Origin: Blastopirellula marina DSM 3645
GTDB lineage: Bacteria > Planctomycetota > Planctomycetia > Pirellulales > Pirellulaceae
Direction of reading: 5' to 3'
Length of the DNA stretch: 64,000 nt
NCBI RefSeq assembly: GCF_000153105.1
Contig: NZ_CH672376.1
Span: 3,425,148 to 3,489,147, forward strand
Shown here: piece by piece, positions 55,952 to 64,000 of the stretch
How positions within the stretch are numbered: position 1 is the first letter of the stretch
Layout of the letters: every line of letters begins with the position of its first letter
Position numbers and translations under genes: made by a program
Notes under the pieces: model-generated
Database searches by the model: none
The model's input: the letters and a program-made list of their open reading frames with translations, nothing else
What the model was told of the DNA's origin: nothing

Positions 55952-57706
55952 ATGACGACGCCGCGATTCATTTTGATTTGTTTGATCGCATCGTCCGGTT
56001 GGGACGGCCTTCTTGTCACGACCTCCAGGGCAATGGCCGACGAGACAAACAGTCGCCAAACATGTCTATCGATCTTACAAACGGCGTTGAAATCGGACCA
56101 ATTTTGGCCGGCGATGCATGCGGCTGAAGGACTCACGGCGGTCGGTCATCACGCCGAAGTGAGCAAACATTTGAAACAGCGCTGGAAATCGACCCACGAT
56201 GACCAGCAGCAGTGCGGAATCGCGCGCGAGTTGGTGCGTGCTGGCGATAACTCTTTTGTTGGCATGCTAAGTTACCGCCTTGCCGACCCCGCATCGACAG
56301 GGCGAGTTCACGCTGCCGAAAGTCTCTTTAAGCTGGGATTGCTCGGCGATAAAGCGACGCTCCGCCGTGCCGCCAAGTCGGAAGATCAGGGACTCCGACA
56401 AATGTCATTGGCCGCGCTGGCCCGCTCCGGCGACATCGTCGCACATCAGCAAATCTTGGACGATTTAAAAGCCCAAAACGAGACCATTCGCCGCCGCGCC
56501 GCGTGGATCCTTGGGGTGATCGGAAATGAGCAGGATCGCCAAGCGGTGCAGAACGCTGCCCGAGAAGATGCGGAGCCTCTCGAGAAAGCAGAGTTCGATC
56601 ATACGCTAGTGACGCTAGGCGACGAACAAGCAATGGCGTCGCTGAATGATCATCTGACGAGCGATGTGGCCGCAATTCGCGCCAACGCCGCCTACTATGC
56701 TGGAGCCGCTCGACTGGTCCAGACCGAGCCGACGCTCTTGGCGTTGCTGAATGATCCTGTTGCGGACGTCAAAATTAGGGCGGCCGCCAGTTGGCTGCAA
56801 CTCCAAGACCAGGAACAACCGCCGAAGACGATAACGCCCCAATCAGCGGCGCCAGACTACCTGCGATTGGCGGCCGCAAAGATGGAGCCGAATCAAAAGA
56901 TCCTCTATCAAACGATCGGCGATCAATCGCTGAAGTTACACTTGTTTACGCCGCCTGAGTGGAAGAAATCCGATTCGCGGCCTTGTCTGATCACGATTCA
57001 CGGAGGCGGATGGACCGGTGGGGAACCGCGGCGAATGTATCCATTTTGCGATTATTTCGCCCACAGAGGGATGGTCGCTATAAGCATCGAGTATCGACTT
57101 CTAAATCCCCGTCGCGGCGTGACCGTATTCGACTCGGTACGTGATGCGCGTTCCGCCGTCCGATATATTCGCGGTCATGCAAAAGAGCTAGGAATTGATC
57201 CGCAGCAGATCGTCGCTTGCGGGGCTTCGGCCGGCGGACACCTTGCCGTCGGCGCCGCCCTTTTCGACCAAGTCGACGAGGATTCGTCGGCGATTCAGGT
57301 TGCTGCGACGCCTGATGCGCTGGCGCTGTTGTTTCCCGTTATCGACACCTCCCCCGCCGGATATGGCTCTGCAAAACTTGGCGATCGCTGGAGAGAGCTG
57401 TCCCCAGCAGACAACGTCCGCGCCGATCTTCCGCCGACGATTATGCTGCATGGAACCGGCGATACCGTGACCCCCTTCGCTGGCGTCAAAAAATTTCACC
57501 TCGCAATGAACGAAGCGGGGAATCGCTGCGATCTACACGTCAACAAAGCAGGCAGGCACGGCTATCTGATGTTTGACCTTGGCCTGTATTACGAAGCGCT
57601 GCAACAACTCAATACGTTTTTGACAAGTCTCAAATTCTTGCCCTACGACGACTCGGCGATACGATCTTCCAGCAAGCGCAGCGTTCCCGCATCTCCTTCG
57701 GAATAA
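55952..57706 (+). CDS. HEAT-repeat protein fused to an alpha/beta hydrolase (esterase)
   Basis: 584 residues; GGAG precedes the ATG. A signal peptide (about 1-28) and a HEAT-like helical domain (about 30-290) are followed by an esterase of the BD-FAE/hormone-sensitive-lipase kind. It has HGGGW starting at His350, the elbow GASAGG with Ser426, a D in HGTGDTVTPF, and RHGYL near 545. The helical domain may bind the substrate or a partner protein. The last ~20 residues run antisense into a degenerate dehydrogenase remnant, so the natural C-terminus may be shorter in relatives. Confidence 0.85.
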   Translation: MTTPRFILICLIASSGWDGLLVTTSRAMADETNSRQTCLSILQTALKSDQFWPAMHAAEGLTAVGHHAEVSKHLKQRWKSTHDDQQQCGIARELVRAGDNSFVGMLSYRLADPASTGRVHAAESLFKLGLLGDKATLRRAAKSEDQGLRQMSLAALARSGDIVAHQQILDDLKAQNETIRRRAAWILGVIGNEQDRQAVQNAAREDAEPLEKAEFDHTLVTLGDEQAMASLNDHLTSDVAAIRANAAYYAGAARLVQTEPTLLALLNDPVADVKIRAAASWLQLQDQEQPPKTITPQSAAPDYLRLAAAKMEPNQKILYQTIGDQSLKLHLFTPPEWKKSDSRPCLITIHGGGWTGGEPRRMYPFCDYFAHRGMVAISIEYRLLNPRRGVTVFDSVRDARSAVRYIRGHAKELGIDPQQIVACGASAGGHLAVGAALFDQVDEDSSAIQVAATPDALALLFPVIDTSPAGYGSAKLGDRWRELSPADNVRADLPPTIMLHGTGDTVTPFAGVKKFHLAMNEAGNRCDLHVNKAGRHGYLMFDLGLYYEALQQLNTFLTSLKFLPYDDSAIRSSSKRSVPASPSE

Positions 57707-57825
57707 CGGCGCATTTTGATGACGAACAATCGACCGTCGACATCAAACGCCGCGGCGACTGGATTAACGACCACCGGTCAAGATGCCGCCTGTTCGATTC
57801 GAAAACGCTTGGCGATCTGAAACGA
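57664..57825 (-). pseudogene. Remnant of PVC-type membrane-bound dehydrogenase
   Basis: On the minus strand from about 57825 the translation reads SFQIAKRFRIEQAAS, then a stop (TGA at 57780-57778), then PVVVNPVAAAFDVDGRLFV, IKMRRYSEGDAGTLRLLED. This follows the family consensus for the N-terminal region of the planctomycete membrane-bound dehydrogenases (F-x-IA-x-GFRIE-x-AA-x-EP-L-V-x-x-PVAxAFDEDGRLFVVEM-x-x-Y). The stop replaces the glutamate of EP. Similarity ends after LED; no full gene is next to it. It is a dead fragment, antisense to the esterase tail. Confidence 0.7.
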
Positions 57826-57912
57826 CTTTAAAGGGAGGTCGGGTTTCCGAGAGCGAGACTCTTGCTTTAGCGATGTAAATGGCCGCGTGAAAAACGACAT
57901 CGTGAGGAGCCG

Positions 57913-58110
57913 TCAATTCTGACTTTTCCGATCGCCGGTCCGATTGGCTTCGGCCGTCTTACGTCTCCGCATCCAGGTCGCTTTGTTGATCGCCAGCCGC
58001 TGGTAACCTCCTGCCGACGACTTGCCCGCACCGCTCGACAATTTGTGACGATAGGCGCCCTTAGATCCGCTGCGAGGGGGGTTCCGATAAAACATCACGC
58101 AGCAGGACAT
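57913..58110 (-). CDS. Possible small basic protein, unassigned
   Basis: 65 codons, ATG at 58110, stop at 57913. Composition is very basic (K/R-rich) with no membrane segment; codon third-position usage looks coding. No family recognised; I see no ribosome site. It may instead be an extra frame in the region before the ECF gene. Confidence 0.25.
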   Translation of the reverse strand: MSCCVMFYRNPPRSGSKGAYRHKLSSGAGKSSAGGYQRLAINKATWMRRRKTAEANRTGDRKSQN

Positions 58111-58145
58111 CTATCCCCCCATTTTGCCCACTCCAGCCAAAACTC

Positions 58146-58154
58146 TGGTATCAT
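58146..58154 (+). promoter_or_regulatory. Candidate extended -10 box of the ECF gene
   Basis: TGGTATCAT: an extended -10 (TG, then TATCAT) with TTGCCC 19 bp upstream. It would give a start near 58161 and a 75-base leader. Spacing of 19 is poor, so weak support. Confidence 0.3.
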
Positions 58155-58236
58155 AGAAGGCGTGAACCTATCGGGCGCGTGCAGCTGCCCGACGCTTCAA
58201 TGCGCTACAGAGCATGCTGAGTTGGGAGAAATAGAG

Positions 58237-58878
58237 ATGGCGGCGGAAGACGAAGATACCATCAATCTGAAAGTACTTCAGGGCGTGCGCGACGGAAGTA
58301 AGACTTCTGTAAATGTCGTTGTCGACAAATATTTTTCTCGAATCGTGAGAGCTGCTGAGAAGAGGATCAGTGCAGGAAAGCAACGAGCGGCCGACGGAGA
58401 TGATGTCGCAGCGAGCGTGTTTGAAAGTCTCTGGAAACGGTCAGACCGCGGTGATTTTTCCGACTCTGATTTCAAAGACGCCGATGAACTTTGGGGCTAT
58501 CTCTCGAGAATGGCACGCAGCAAAGTGGTTGATCACATCCGCCGAGAGAACGCTGCAAAACGGGGCGGAGGTAAAGTCCGCGGCGAATCGGTTTTCTTAG
58601 TGCGAGGCACTGACGGCGCCTGCGGAATTGAAGCGGTCGCCCCCAGTCATTTTTCACCCGATGAGCTGGCCGAATTCTCCGAGTGGCAAGGTCAACTTCT
58701 CGACGCATTGCAAGAAGAACGACTTCGGGAGATCGCGACGATGCGACTGGAAGGATACGACACGGAGGAAATTGGTGAATCGGTCGGATTGAGCACGCGA
58801 TCGATTCGACGAAAGCTCGTACTCATCCGCGATATCTGGAAACACCTGCTAGAGAAGCAACTTGCCACGCAGAGTTAA
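58237..58878 (+). CDS. ECF RNA polymerase sigma factor
   Basis: 213 residues from the ATG at 58237 (GGGAGAA upstream); a longer frame from 58045 lacks homology. Region 2 is seen at about 40-100 (ADGDDVAASVFESLWKR; LWGYLSRMARSKVVDHIRRE) and region 4 near the C-terminus (MRLEGYDTEEIGESVGLSTRSIRRKL). It is unlike the first ECF factor of the window. The kinase gene begins 74 bp later, the second ECF-kinase pair here. Confidence 0.88.
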   Translation: MAAEDEDTINLKVLQGVRDGSKTSVNVVVDKYFSRIVRAAEKRISAGKQRAADGDDVAASVFESLWKRSDRGDFSDSDFKDADELWGYLSRMARSKVVDHIRRENAAKRGGGKVRGESVFLVRGTDGACGIEAVAPSHFSPDELAEFSEWQGQLLDALQEERLREIATMRLEGYDTEEIGESVGLSTRSIRRKLVLIRDIWKHLLEKQLATQS

Positions 58879-58952
58879 ACCTGCGGTTTCGAGCAAACAA
58901 AACTGCGACGGGTGCGATTTTTACGTCGGCGACATCAAGGGGAATCCGGCAC

Positions 58953-61900
58953 GTGACTGATCATTTCGACCAGACCGAATACTCTTCTGACGATGTCGAG
59001 AACAAAATCGCCATGGCTCGTCTCGTGGATCGCCTTAGTGATGAGTTTGAGGAATCCTGGTCGCTGGGGCATAAGCCCAGGATCTCGAATTACCTTCAAC
59101 GGGTCTCCCCACAACAACAGCGTCTGCTCTTTCGGCAGCTACTTGAAATAGAGCTGGAATTGCGAATCGAAGCGGGCGAACGTCCAGCGCTGGAACAATA
59201 TCTTACCGACTATCATGAACTGGAGGAGATTGTCCGACAGTCCTTTCAGGATCACACAATTCAGTCGTTCAATGCAGCGGCGTCGACGGTCTCGATTAGC
59301 GTCGAAACCCAAAACCAGCTTGCTTCAACTCCAGCTTCGCTTCCTTTACCGCGGCAATTTGGCGACTACGAACTGCTAAAGATTCTCGGCCAAGGGGGGA
59401 TGGGCGTCGTCTATCAGGCCAAACAACGCACCGCCGGGGGACGTATTGTCGCGCTGAAGTTGATCCGGCCAGATCAGATCTCTCATTTGCAGCCCGATCA
59501 ACAAGCTCACCTCTTGGAACGTTTTCGTCGCGAAGTTACCGCGGCTTCCAAGATCGAAAACGACAATGTTGTGACGGTCTATGACGTTGGTGAAGTGCTT
59601 GGGCAAGCCTTTTACTCCATGCAATACGTCGCAGGGGTCAGCCTCCGTGAGAAATTGGGGGACGGTCCGCTCGAACCAAAACTTGCGGCGCAGTTTTCAC
59701 AGCAAATTGGCTGGGCGCTCGCTGGCGCCCATGCGATCGGAATTTTGCACCGAGACGTGAAACCCCACAATGCGATGCTCGACTCCAAGACGCATCGAGT
59801 CCTATTAACCGACTTTGGCTTAGCCAAATTGATGGAGGAAGATCAACAACTAACGGCGACGTCTGACGTCATGGGCTCTCCTCCTTACATGTCGCCGGAA
59901 CAAACCCGCGACATGAGCCGGATTACCGAGTCGAGCGACATCTATAGTCTGGGCGCAACGCTCTACCATTTGATCACCGGGCGACCGCCGTTTCAGGCCG
60001 CAAACGCTACAGCTACGATGATTCAAATCCAATCGGAAGAACCGGTGAGCCCACGAACGCTTAACCCGGCGATTCCCAAGGACCTAGAAACGATCACGCT
60101 GAAATGCTTGGCCAAAGACCCTTCGCAACGTTATCTGTCCGCAGAGGAAGTTGCCGATGAATTGGGTCGCTATTTGCGGGGCGAAGCGATCTTGGCTTCG
60201 CCTATTACGCTCGCGGCGCGGAGCTGGCGTTGGTGTCGTCGTAATCCGACCATCGCCAGTCTGATGGCGACCATTTTGTTCTTGTTGATCGCCGGAATCA
60301 CGATCTCGACGACATTCGCCACGATCGCTACGCAGCGTCTCGCCCTGATCAATCAACAGAATCTTGATTTGAAGAGTTCTCGCGACACGGCCGAAGAGCA
60401 AGCGGTGCTTGCAAAGCAAGGTTTTGGCGCCGCTCGTGAATCGGTGGCGAAATACTTCACGCAAATCAGTGAGGACCCTCGCCTGCGTTCGGAGGGACTC
60501 GAAGACCTGAGACGCGACCTAATGCTGGATGCATTGCAATACTACCGCTCCTTTGTCGACGCGTACGATGACGACCCTGCGCTGAAGCTGGAATTCGCCA
60601 GGGCGAACTTCCGCTTGGGGATTATCTATAGCGAGCTGAGTGATACCGACCAAGCGAACAAAGCTTTCCGTGATTCGTTGGCGATGTTAACAGCCATCCG
60701 GAAGAGCTCGCCTGGTGACCTTGAAATTGCGCTGGATTCGATTCGCGTGAGGCTTCATTGGGCCAAGTTAAAGCAGGACAGTTTTGAGTTCGCAGCTGCG
60801 AACTCACTGCTGAATGAAGCGCTAGTGCCTTTGAATCTGCCATTCCAGCCGAATGATCAACTCAACTATCAAATCTTGAAGTGCCGCGCCTTCAGAATGT
60901 TGGGAAAGTTTGATCAGGCCGTATCGATCGCCGACCGCTTAGAACCGCTGCCGGGAACCGAGCAAATGGTCCGTGCGACTCAGGCCGGCAGCAAATTTGA
61001 CAAAGGCGTGGCGCTCTTGGGATCCGCCCAGAAAATCATTTCTTTGCATGCGGATCGGCCCGCCTTTCAATTGGCGGAATCGGACAAACGCAAATTGCAA
61101 GAGGCCAAGCTCTCGCTTGACGACGCGTTACAAATCTACTCAGGACTCGCCATCCAGGACGCGCTGACGTATGACTTCCCGTTGGCCGAGTGCCATAGGA
61201 ATCTGGCGATTGTTTCCTATCCTCTGGCGAAAACAAGGGAAGCGGAAGGTCATTTCCTGAAGAGCCGGCAAATCTATACGGCTCGGATGTTACGCCATCC
61301 GGAAGTCGCCGCCATCAAAGCGCCGGTGGTCGAAATCACGTTAGAGTTGGCGCTCTTTTATGCAGCCAATGATCGACGTAACAACGCCCAAGAATCGTTC
61401 ACAAGCGCCCTGCGGATGGCGAACGATCTGAAAATAGCTGCGGCGGAGAACGTGCGCTTTCGCAGATTGCGAGCGGAGGTTCTCATGAACTTCGGCTGTT
61501 ACCTTTATATGAAAGGGATTTCCACTTCTGAGGCCAAAGAGCATTTGCTTGAAGCACTGAAGATTAGCGATGCGCTTCAAGAAAAGGCGAACGATAAACA
61601 GGATTTCCGTCCTCTACTTGCCGAAATCCATGCCCAACTTGCTGGGCTCTATTATCATTCCCAAGAAACCTCGCTCTCAATCCGGCATGCGAAGCGGTCC
61701 ATTCAAGAGGCTCGCAAAATTCAATCGACTGAACTCTCGCCGCATCGTGCGACGACCGACTCCGGCGTTCGGCTATCCGTCCATGCGAGTTCGCCGCAGC
61801 TTCTCTTGATGTATCAAACGCTCCGTGGCGCGGCGAATTTGGCCCCTAATTTGGCCGAGGTTGGTAAAGCCATTTTGTCCAATCGAATGCAGGATGCAAA

Positions 61901-64000
61901 TGCGATGCTCAATCAGCATCTCGCCAATTGCGAAAATCGTGGACAAACGCATCACGATCTAGCGGCCGCATTGTTGAGCGCGCTGGGGGAAGAGAGCTCG
62001 AGCGAACTGGCGCAGCGCTGCTTAAGACAGGCGGTCTTTCATTATGAGCAAGCCGACCGAGAAGGTTTTTTTGACGATGCGCAGTCCATTCGAAAAATTC
62101 TGTCTCAACTTGATGATGCGACGCAAACGTTTCCACTGTTGCAGTCGCTCCAGAGGCGTTTTCAAGCCAGAATCGATCCGTTTCCGGGACTTCTGGACCG
62201 GCCGTTCATCGCCAATGGGCTCGTAACGCAAGTTGCAGGAAGCGCCCCGCTATCTGATAAATTTTCAATCGCCCTGCATCCTGACTCAACGCGTGTCGCG
62301 TTAGCATTTGACAAGCAAATCAAGATCTATTCGCTTCCCGACTTTCACCTAGAACGCGTGCTGGCAAATCATCCCACCGAAATCTCAGCGCTAGACTGGC
62401 ATCCCAAACAGGAGGTTCTTGCCACAGGCGATATACGCGGAGACTTGCGGATCTGGGACATTCAGACCAACAAGGCGATATTGATTAAGACTGCTCATAC
62501 GAAACGGATACGCTCGCTTGCCTGGAGTCATTCAGGGGAATTATTGGCCAGCGGCGGCGACTGGGAGGACCACATGGCGGCCGTCTGGACATTGACCGGT
62601 GAGCCACGCATCCGCGTTCGTCAAGGCTCGTCCGTATCACAAATTTCGTGGCATCCCTCGGATCAATCATTCGTTACGGGCGGCGCTAGCGGCTATTTTC
62701 AAAGCTGGAATCTTGAGAATGGATCCCATCTCTTCGAAGGACATCATCCCACTAGTATTGGCGCGACCGCATATAGTCCGAACGGCGAGTGGTTAGCCGT
62801 CGCCGGTGGGAATAACGGTACAGACAATTCGATTCATATCTGGAACGCCGCAAACTGGACAGAAAACCAGGTGCTGTCTGGACATATCCGTCAAGTAAAT
62901 GGCCTGGCCTGGAGTCCCGACAGCCAGCATCTCGTTAGCGCCGGACAAGATGCAAAGGCGCGTCTGTGGGAACTTGTTAACGGCAATAAGTTGAAATCGA
63001 TGTATCATCGTTCTCCGATCGGGTTGTGTCCTGTCATCAGTGTAGTTTGGAGCCGCGATGGCGAGTCGATTCTCTCAACGGGAATAGACGGCTGCCGCCA
63101 GTGGGACGCTTCCGGCGTTGAAAGAAGCCACCTCAAGAATCCGTTGATATGTGATTGTCCTTCTACGATGGACACCAACAATTCCGCCGACGGGCTGATC
63201 GCTGTAGGGGTGAGTAGACAGGTCCGATTTTGGTCAAATGACCATCACAATAAGCTGTTCGATTCACTCGAGACAGCCGCCGACATCACTGATCTTGCGA
63301 TCAGTGAGGACCAAAAATTATTAGCGGTCAACTACCACGATCGATCACCTGCTATCTATCGAATTGCCGATGCGGAACTTTTGGCCGAGTTCGATCAATA
63401 TCACGACATCGCCGACATCGCGTGGGATACCACGGGGAATCTCTTATTGGCCCGCAAAAATGGCCAGATCACATTTGGCAAATTCTATGAAATGGAGATC
63501 GCGAAATCGGTCGATCTTCAGGAACCGATCCGCAGCTTCACTGTTTCGCCCGATGGCGCCCACATTGCGGTACGTACGGCCTCTCAAAAGATCATTGTGC
63601 TGCCAGCCGATGGCGGGAAACGACATGCCGAGTTCCCCGATTCCCATTCCTCCTGTTGGTCGGCCGATGGAAAACGTCTGGCCATTGGAACCCGCACAGG
63701 GGTACTACTTATTGATACGGCTACGTGGAAAACTAACTGCGAACTATCAGGCGGAGCGGGGTTAATTCGAGCCGTCTCTTTTCATCCCGATGGAACACAA
63801 GTCGTCGCTTCGGATGGAAGATCCGTACTGCGATGGTCAACGTCGGGTGAAGCGTGGCCCGAACTCGTCTCCTATGATCGCCGGATTTCTCAAATGGTCT
63901 GGCTCAAAAACTCGACAAAACTCGCTCTCCTGGATGAACAAGGAATATTGCATGTGCCAGACCTCGACGATCCCCAGCAAAGTTGGATAGCGCTGGAATT
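58953..64000 (+). CDS. Giant Ser/Thr protein kinase with TPR-like and WD40-like domains, partial
   Basis: GTG at 58953 (AAGGGG site upstream); 1682 complete codons to the right edge with no stop, so the C-terminus is missing. Residues 1-140 are helical. The kinase (about 140-430) has GQGGMGVVYQAK (146-157), the VALK lysine, HRDVKPHN (from 266), DFG and MSPEQ, so it is active. A membrane helix is at about 435-455. About 480-1080 is a helical TPR-like region. From about 1100 a WD40 propeller begins: repeated H-x-x-x-I-x-x-L-x-W and WD/WN ends (LRIWDIQTN; IHIWNAANW; ARLWELVNG). Likely signals with the ECF factor upstream; the external domains would sense a protein or ligand. Confidence 0.93.
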   Translation, partial: MTDHFDQTEYSSDDVENKIAMARLVDRLSDEFEESWSLGHKPRISNYLQRVSPQQQRLLFRQLLEIELELRIEAGERPALEQYLTDYHELEEIVRQSFQDHTIQSFNAAASTVSISVETQNQLASTPASLPLPRQFGDYELLKILGQGGMGVVYQAKQRTAGGRIVALKLIRPDQISHLQPDQQAHLLERFRREVTAASKIENDNVVTVYDVGEVLGQAFYSMQYVAGVSLREKLGDGPLEPKLAAQFSQQIGWALAGAHAIGILHRDVKPHNAMLDSKTHRVLLTDFGLAKLMEEDQQLTATSDVMGSPPYMSPEQTRDMSRITESSDIYSLGATLYHLITGRPPFQAANATATMIQIQSEEPVSPRTLNPAIPKDLETITLKCLAKDPSQRYLSAEEVADELGRYLRGEAILASPITLAARSWRWCRRNPTIASLMATILFLLIAGITISTTFATIATQRLALINQQNLDLKSSRDTAEEQAVLAKQGFGAARESVAKYFTQISEDPRLRSEGLEDLRRDLMLDALQYYRSFVDAYDDDPALKLEFARANFRLGIIYSELSDTDQANKAFRDSLAMLTAIRKSSPGDLEIALDSIRVRLHWAKLKQDSFEFAAANSLLNEALVPLNLPFQPNDQLNYQILKCRAFRMLGKFDQAVSIADRLEPLPGTEQMVRATQAGSKFDKGVALLGSAQKIISLHADRPAFQLAESDKRKLQEAKLSLDDALQIYSGLAIQDALTYDFPLAECHRNLAIVSYPLAKTREAEGHFLKSRQIYTARMLRHPEVAAIKAPVVEITLELALFYAANDRRNNAQESFTSALRMANDLKIAAAENVRFRRLRAEVLMNFGCYLYMKGISTSEAKEHLLEALKISDALQEKANDKQDFRPLLAEIHAQLAGLYYHSQETSLSIRHAKRSIQEARKIQSTELSPHRATTDSGVRLSVHASSPQLLLMYQTLRGAANLAPNLAEVGKAILSNRMQDANAMLNQHLANCENRGQTHHDLAAALLSALGEESSSELAQRCLRQAVFHYEQADREGFFDDAQSIRKILSQLDDATQTFPLLQSLQRRFQARIDPFPGLLDRPFIANGLVTQVAGSAPLSDKFSIALHPDSTRVALAFDKQIKIYSLPDFHLERVLANHPTEISALDWHPKQEVLATGDIRGDLRIWDIQTNKAILIKTAHTKRIRSLAWSHSGELLASGGDWEDHMAAVWTLTGEPRIRVRQGSSVSQISWHPSDQSFVTGGASGYFQSWNLENGSHLFEGHHPTSIGATAYSPNGEWLAVAGGNNGTDNSIHIWNAANWTENQVLSGHIRQVNGLAWSPDSQHLVSAGQDAKARLWELVNGNKLKSMYHRSPIGLCPVISVVWSRDGESILSTGIDGCRQWDASGVERSHLKNPLICDCPSTMDTNNSADGLIAVGVSRQVRFWSNDHHNKLFDSLETAADITDLAISEDQKLLAVNYHDRSPAIYRIADAELLAEFDQYHDIADIAWDTTGNLLLARKNGQITFGKFYEMEIAKSVDLQEPIRSFTVSPDGAHIAVRTASQKIIVLPADGGKRHAEFPDSHSSCWSADGKRLAIGTRTGVLLIDTATWKTNCELSGGAGLIRAVSFHPDGTQVVASDGRSVLRWSTSGEAWPELVSYDRRISQMVWLKNSTKLALLDEQGILHVPDLDDPQQSWIALE

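Larger units (their letters stand above)
57826..58236. other. Region between the pseudogene and the second ECF sigma gene
   Basis: Holds only the possible small basic frame and the candidate extended -10 noted in other entries. No RNA gene or repeat seen. Confidence 0.4.

Overview
The window looks like chromosome of a planctomycete, most likely a Pirellulales (Blastopirellula/Rhodopirellula-like) member. The signs are a DUF1559 pseudopilin with an H-X9-DG type tail, ECF sigma factor genes paired with Ser/Thr kinases, duplicated MoxR/DUF58/BatA/vWA clusters, Tat-exported hydrolases, a XylR-type AraC regulator, and a remnant of the dehydrogenase family typical of the PVC group. I see no rRNA, tRNA, CRISPR array, insertion sequence or phage gene. 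Taxonomy and family names are inferred from sequence features alone; no search was run.

Region 1 (1-25068) is mostly minus strand and holds two paralogous MoxR-vWA modules. Module A (8162 down to the left edge) is MoxR ATPase, DUF58, BatA/vWA membrane protein, vWA membrane protein, and a large coiled-coil membrane protein cut by the window edge. Module B (25068-10332) is a TPR protein with an HExxH peptidase domain, DUF4159, MoxR, DUF58, BatA/vWA, a 1240-residue coiled-coil membrane protein with a 19-copy QQPG repeat, a second vWA membrane protein, and an exported peptidase C13/caspase-like protein. Most junctions are 4-bp or 1-bp overlaps, so each module is probably one transcript. A BON-MscS channel gene lies between them on the plus strand.

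Region 2 (25515-31345, plus) is a sugar-responsive cluster: XylR/AraC regulator, NAD-dependent epimerase-like protein, DHDPS-family lyase and a Tat-exported acetylxylan-esterase-like protein. Region 3 (31553-36258) has an ECF sigma factor with a Ser/Thr kinase, an AraC regulator and a convergent acidic protein of unknown role. Region 4 (36548-44648, plus) has an arylsulfotransferase-like protein, two tandem alkaline-phosphatase-superfamily proteins, a 61-residue protein, a small membrane protein and a sulfotransferase; it looks like a sulfate/phosphate-ester cell-surface module.

Region 5 (44725-57706) is a divergent catabolic locus around a FadR-type GntR regulator. Minus strand: regulator, lipoprotein, DUF1559 pseudopilin, sialidase-like protein, sodium:solute symporter, sugar isomerase, Gfo/Idh oxidoreductase and SGNH esterase. 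Plus strand: DHDPS/N-acetylneuraminate-lyase-family aldolase, FAD oxidoreductase and a HEAT-repeat esterase. A perfect TGGTATACCA palindrome sits between the -35 and -10 of the regulator's promoter. Region 6 (57664-64000) has an antisense dehydrogenase remnant, a second ECF sigma factor and a very large Ser/Thr kinase with WD40-like repeats that runs off the right edge.
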